Positions 62,683 to 64,000 of a DNA stretch of 64,000 bases are shown here, in pieces. The notes under the pieces were generated by a model, which saw only the letters and a program-made list of their open reading frames with translations, was not told the origin of the DNA and searched no databases. Origin of the DNA: Pseudomonas sp. P7548 (GTDB lineage Bacteria > Pseudomonadota > Gammaproteobacteria > Pseudomonadales > Pseudomonadaceae); assembly GCF_013386585.1 (NCBI RefSeq), contig NZ_JACARO010000059.1, positions 1 to 64,000 of the forward strand, written 5' to 3'. Numbering within the stretch: position 1 is the first letter of the stretch; each line of letters begins with the position of its first letter. Position numbers and translations under genes: made by a program.

Positions 62683-62770
62683 GTGGGAGCGGGCTTGCTC
62701 GCGAATGCTGAGTGTCAGTCACCGAATAAGTCGACTGATCCACCGCTTTCGCGAGCAAGCCCGCTCCCAC
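62683..62770. repeat. REP-type inverted repeat between trxB and the HopJ-like gene
   Basis: The arms GTGGGAGCGGGCTTGCTCGCGAA and its complement lie between converging genes. Confidence 0.88.
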
Positions 62771-62789
62771 ATTTTTATCTATGTCTGAC

Positions 62790-63131
62790 TCAGAATTTGC
62801 GGGTCAGTGGCTGTGCAGTGAACTTCACACCGGCCAGGCCGTGCGCGATCAACGCACGAATGTTGCCATGGTCGCTGCCTTCCGGCGTGGCCACCACCGA
62901 ACGATAATGCTCACCAAACGCCAGCAGCGCTTCCTGGTCGTTCAAACCTTCCAGCAACGCCAGGCCCAGGGTCTTGCACGAGCCTTCGTTCTGCCCGGCC
63001 GCGTTATCCACAGGACCGTTGGTGAACGCTTGCGGCTGGTAGTCGTAACCGGCAGCGACAAACGCCAGGGTGTCGGCAAAAACGTGTTCGCCGCTGTTGA
63101 GGCTGGCGCGCAGGGTGTTCAAGTCAGTCAT
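62790..63131 (-). CDS. HopJ-family protein
   Basis: This 113-residue protein (start MTDLNTLRASLNSGEHVFAD) matches the HopJ family, named for a suspected type III effector of plant pathogens. Its place at the end of a folE-folX block suggests an ordinary cytoplasmic role and I do not read it as an effector. The ATG 63131 overlaps the end of the next gene by 8 bases. Confidence 0.85.
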   Translation of the reverse strand: MTDLNTLRASLNSGEHVFADTLAFVAAGYDYQPQAFTNGPVDNAAGQNEGSCKTLGLALLEGLNDQEALLAFGEHYRSVVATPEGSDHGNIRALIAHGLAGVKFTAQPLTRKF

Positions 63132-63420
63132 GGGGTTTTCCTTTGGCAAACGCCGCCTGTTGGTCGGCGCTGGCTTCTTTCTGATAGTGGGCTTTCCATT
63201 CGGCGTACGGCATGCCGTACACCACTTCGCGGGCGTCATCGAGGCTCAGCTCGATGTGGCGTTCGTCGGCCTCGGCCTTGTACCACTTGGACAAGCAGTT
63301 GCGGCAGAAGCCCGAGAGGTTCATCAGGTCGATGTTCTGCACATCCTTGCGGCTGTCCAGGTGCGCCACCAACCGGCGGAAGGCGGCGGCTTCGAGTTCG
63401 AGGCGTTGTTGATCGTTCAT
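63124..63420 (-). CDS. DUF1244 protein
   Basis: This 98-residue protein has a C-x2-C pair (GFCRNCLSKWY) near residue 43 and the DUF1244 pattern. The function is unknown; metal binding is possible. ATG 63420 is used; a GTG three codons upstream is open. Its end overlaps the HopJ-like gene start by 8 bases and it lies 22 bases after folX, so these genes are probably cotranscribed. Confidence 0.87.
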   Translation of the reverse strand: MNDQQRLELEAAAFRRLVAHLDSRKDVQNIDLMNLSGFCRNCLSKWYKAEADERHIELSLDDAREVVYGMPYAEWKAHYQKEASADQQAAFAKGKPHD

Positions 63421-63442
63421 AGGGCTCACGCAGGTTCAGGGG

Positions 63443-63814
63443 TTAGCGGCTGGCCGCCAGGGTAATCGACACCGACTCGGCAAAGCGCAGCGCATGGGGC
63501 TTGTCCACTTCGACTTCGGCATACAGCACGGACTCGTTGCTCATCACCAGGTCCAGCAGTTCCTGGGTCAGGCGCTCCAGCAAGGCAAAGCGGTTGCCTT
63601 CGACGTGGGCAATGATCGCCTTGGTGATGGTGCGGTAGTTCAGCGCGTGATCGATATCGTTGTCACGCACGGCTTCCTGCGCGGCATACAGGATGGTCAG
63701 GTTGATCAGCACGTCCTGCTTGTTGAGGATCTCATCTTCGTTGATGCCGATGTATGTGCGCAGGCACAGGTCCTTGACCCGGATGCGCGCCATGCCTGGT
63801 TGAAGTTGTGGCAT
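63443..63814 (-). CDS. folX: Dihydroneopterin triphosphate 2'-epimerase
   Basis: This 123-residue aldolase/epimerase-fold protein (ARIRVKDLCLRTYIGINEDE) resembles FolX, which epimerises dihydroneopterin triphosphate to dihydromonapterin triphosphate, the cofactor route of Pseudomonas. FolB (dihydroneopterin aldolase) is the alternative; the start MPQLQPGMARIRVKDL and the folE neighbour favour FolX. The ATG 63814 lies 2 bases after folE. Confidence 0.88.
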   Translation of the reverse strand: MPQLQPGMARIRVKDLCLRTYIGINEDEILNKQDVLINLTILYAAQEAVRDNDIDHALNYRTITKAIIAHVEGNRFALLERLTQELLDLVMSNESVLYAEVEVDKPHALRFAESVSITLAASR

Positions 63815-63816
63815 TG

Positions 63817-64000
63817 CTACTTGCTCCGTCCAATCAGTTGCAGGAACTCCATGCGCGTGGTGTTCGACTCGCGGAACGCGCCGAGCATCACCGAGGTGTT
63901 CATGGTTGAATTCTGTTTTTCCACGCCGCGCATCATCATGCACATATGCTGCGCCTCGATCACCACCGCCACACCGGCCGCCTGGGTGACGCTCTGGATG
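63817..64000 (-). CDS. folE: GTP cyclohydrolase I, C-terminal part (cut by window end)
   Basis: Only the last 61 codons are in the window. They read QHMCMMMRGVEKQNSTMNTS and end MEFLQLIGRSK, the C-terminus of GTP cyclohydrolase I, which opens GTP for pterin synthesis. The zinc-binding cysteine and histidine region is partly visible (QHMCM). It starts outside the window. Confidence 0.93.
   Translation of the reverse strand, partial: IQSVTQAAGVAVVIEAQHMCMMMRGVEKQNSTMNTSVMLGAFRESNTTRMEFLQLIGRSK

Noticed and set aside
11804..62770. REP copies as a possible CRISPR array or origin
   Set aside because: The repeats are dispersed as single inverted pairs, not regularly spaced direct repeats with unique spacers, and no cas genes are present.
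62790..63131. HopJ-like gene as a type III effector
   Set aside because: No type III genes, chaperone or hrp-box were seen; the neighbours are folate-pathway genes.

Overview
The window is a high-GC chromosomal segment of a Pseudomonas, most likely of the P. fluorescens group. The evidence is the gene content and order (recC-recB-recD; yfiR-yfiN-yfiB; fklB ... ispB / rplU-rpmA-obgE-proB; folE-folX), the protein sequences, and at least 15 REP-type intergenic inverted repeats of two sequence families. No rRNA, tRNA, prophage, insertion sequence or CRISPR array was seen. The right end cuts through folE.

Layout. 1-9.4 kb: the RecBCD recombination nuclease as a tightly overlapping operon. 9.4-11.8 kb: the YfiR-YfiN-YfiB cyclic-di-GMP signalling module. 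11.9-12.5 kb: a small DUF3077 gene with a long, highly structured 5' leader. 12.5-16.5 kb: a LysR regulator divergent from mmsAB (valine catabolism), then a cupin gene. 16.9-31.4 kb: a tryptophan-degradation supercluster (kynBA, an aromatic permease, antABC with antR, catR with catBCA, kynR, kynU and a second permease). 31.3-37.9 kb: LysR regulators, a TSUP transporter, an MdaB-like quinone reductase, an NAD-dependent epimerase-like protein, a SulP transporter and an LprI-like periplasmic protein. 38-42.4 kb: a GntP permease / RpiR regulator / D-aminoacylase operon and a VOC protein. 42.4-50.3 kb: an HBM-type chemoreceptor and a 1,897-residue toxin-like protein. 50.5-57.8 kb: housekeeping genes (fklB, an iron-regulated small gene, phnA, ispB, rplU-rpmA, obgE, proB, creA, a glutathione peroxidase). 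57.9-64 kb: an old yellow enzyme, a glycosyltransferase, cysZ, trxB, and the block hopJ-like, DUF1244, folX and folE (partial).

How the genes work together. The supercluster encodes an almost complete route tryptophan -> N-formylkynurenine (KynA) -> kynurenine (KynB) -> anthranilate (KynU) -> catechol (AntABC) -> cis,cis-muconate (CatA) -> muconolactone (CatB) -> 3-oxoadipate enol-lactone (CatC). It includes two amino-acid permeases and three pathway regulators (KynR, AntR, CatR). The later 3-oxoadipate steps are not in the window.

Most unusual points: (1) the leader of the DUF3077 gene, which can fold into a three-way junction whose hairpin loop is an 11-nt perfect complement of the ribosome-binding region, with a second 6-nt loop complementarity; (2) the large toxin-like protein, whose N-terminal half shows about three 340-residue repeats and whose C-terminal part has two copies of a hydrolase-like domain, the first with its likely active-site residues replaced. 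All functional assignments rest on reading the sequence; no database search was possible.
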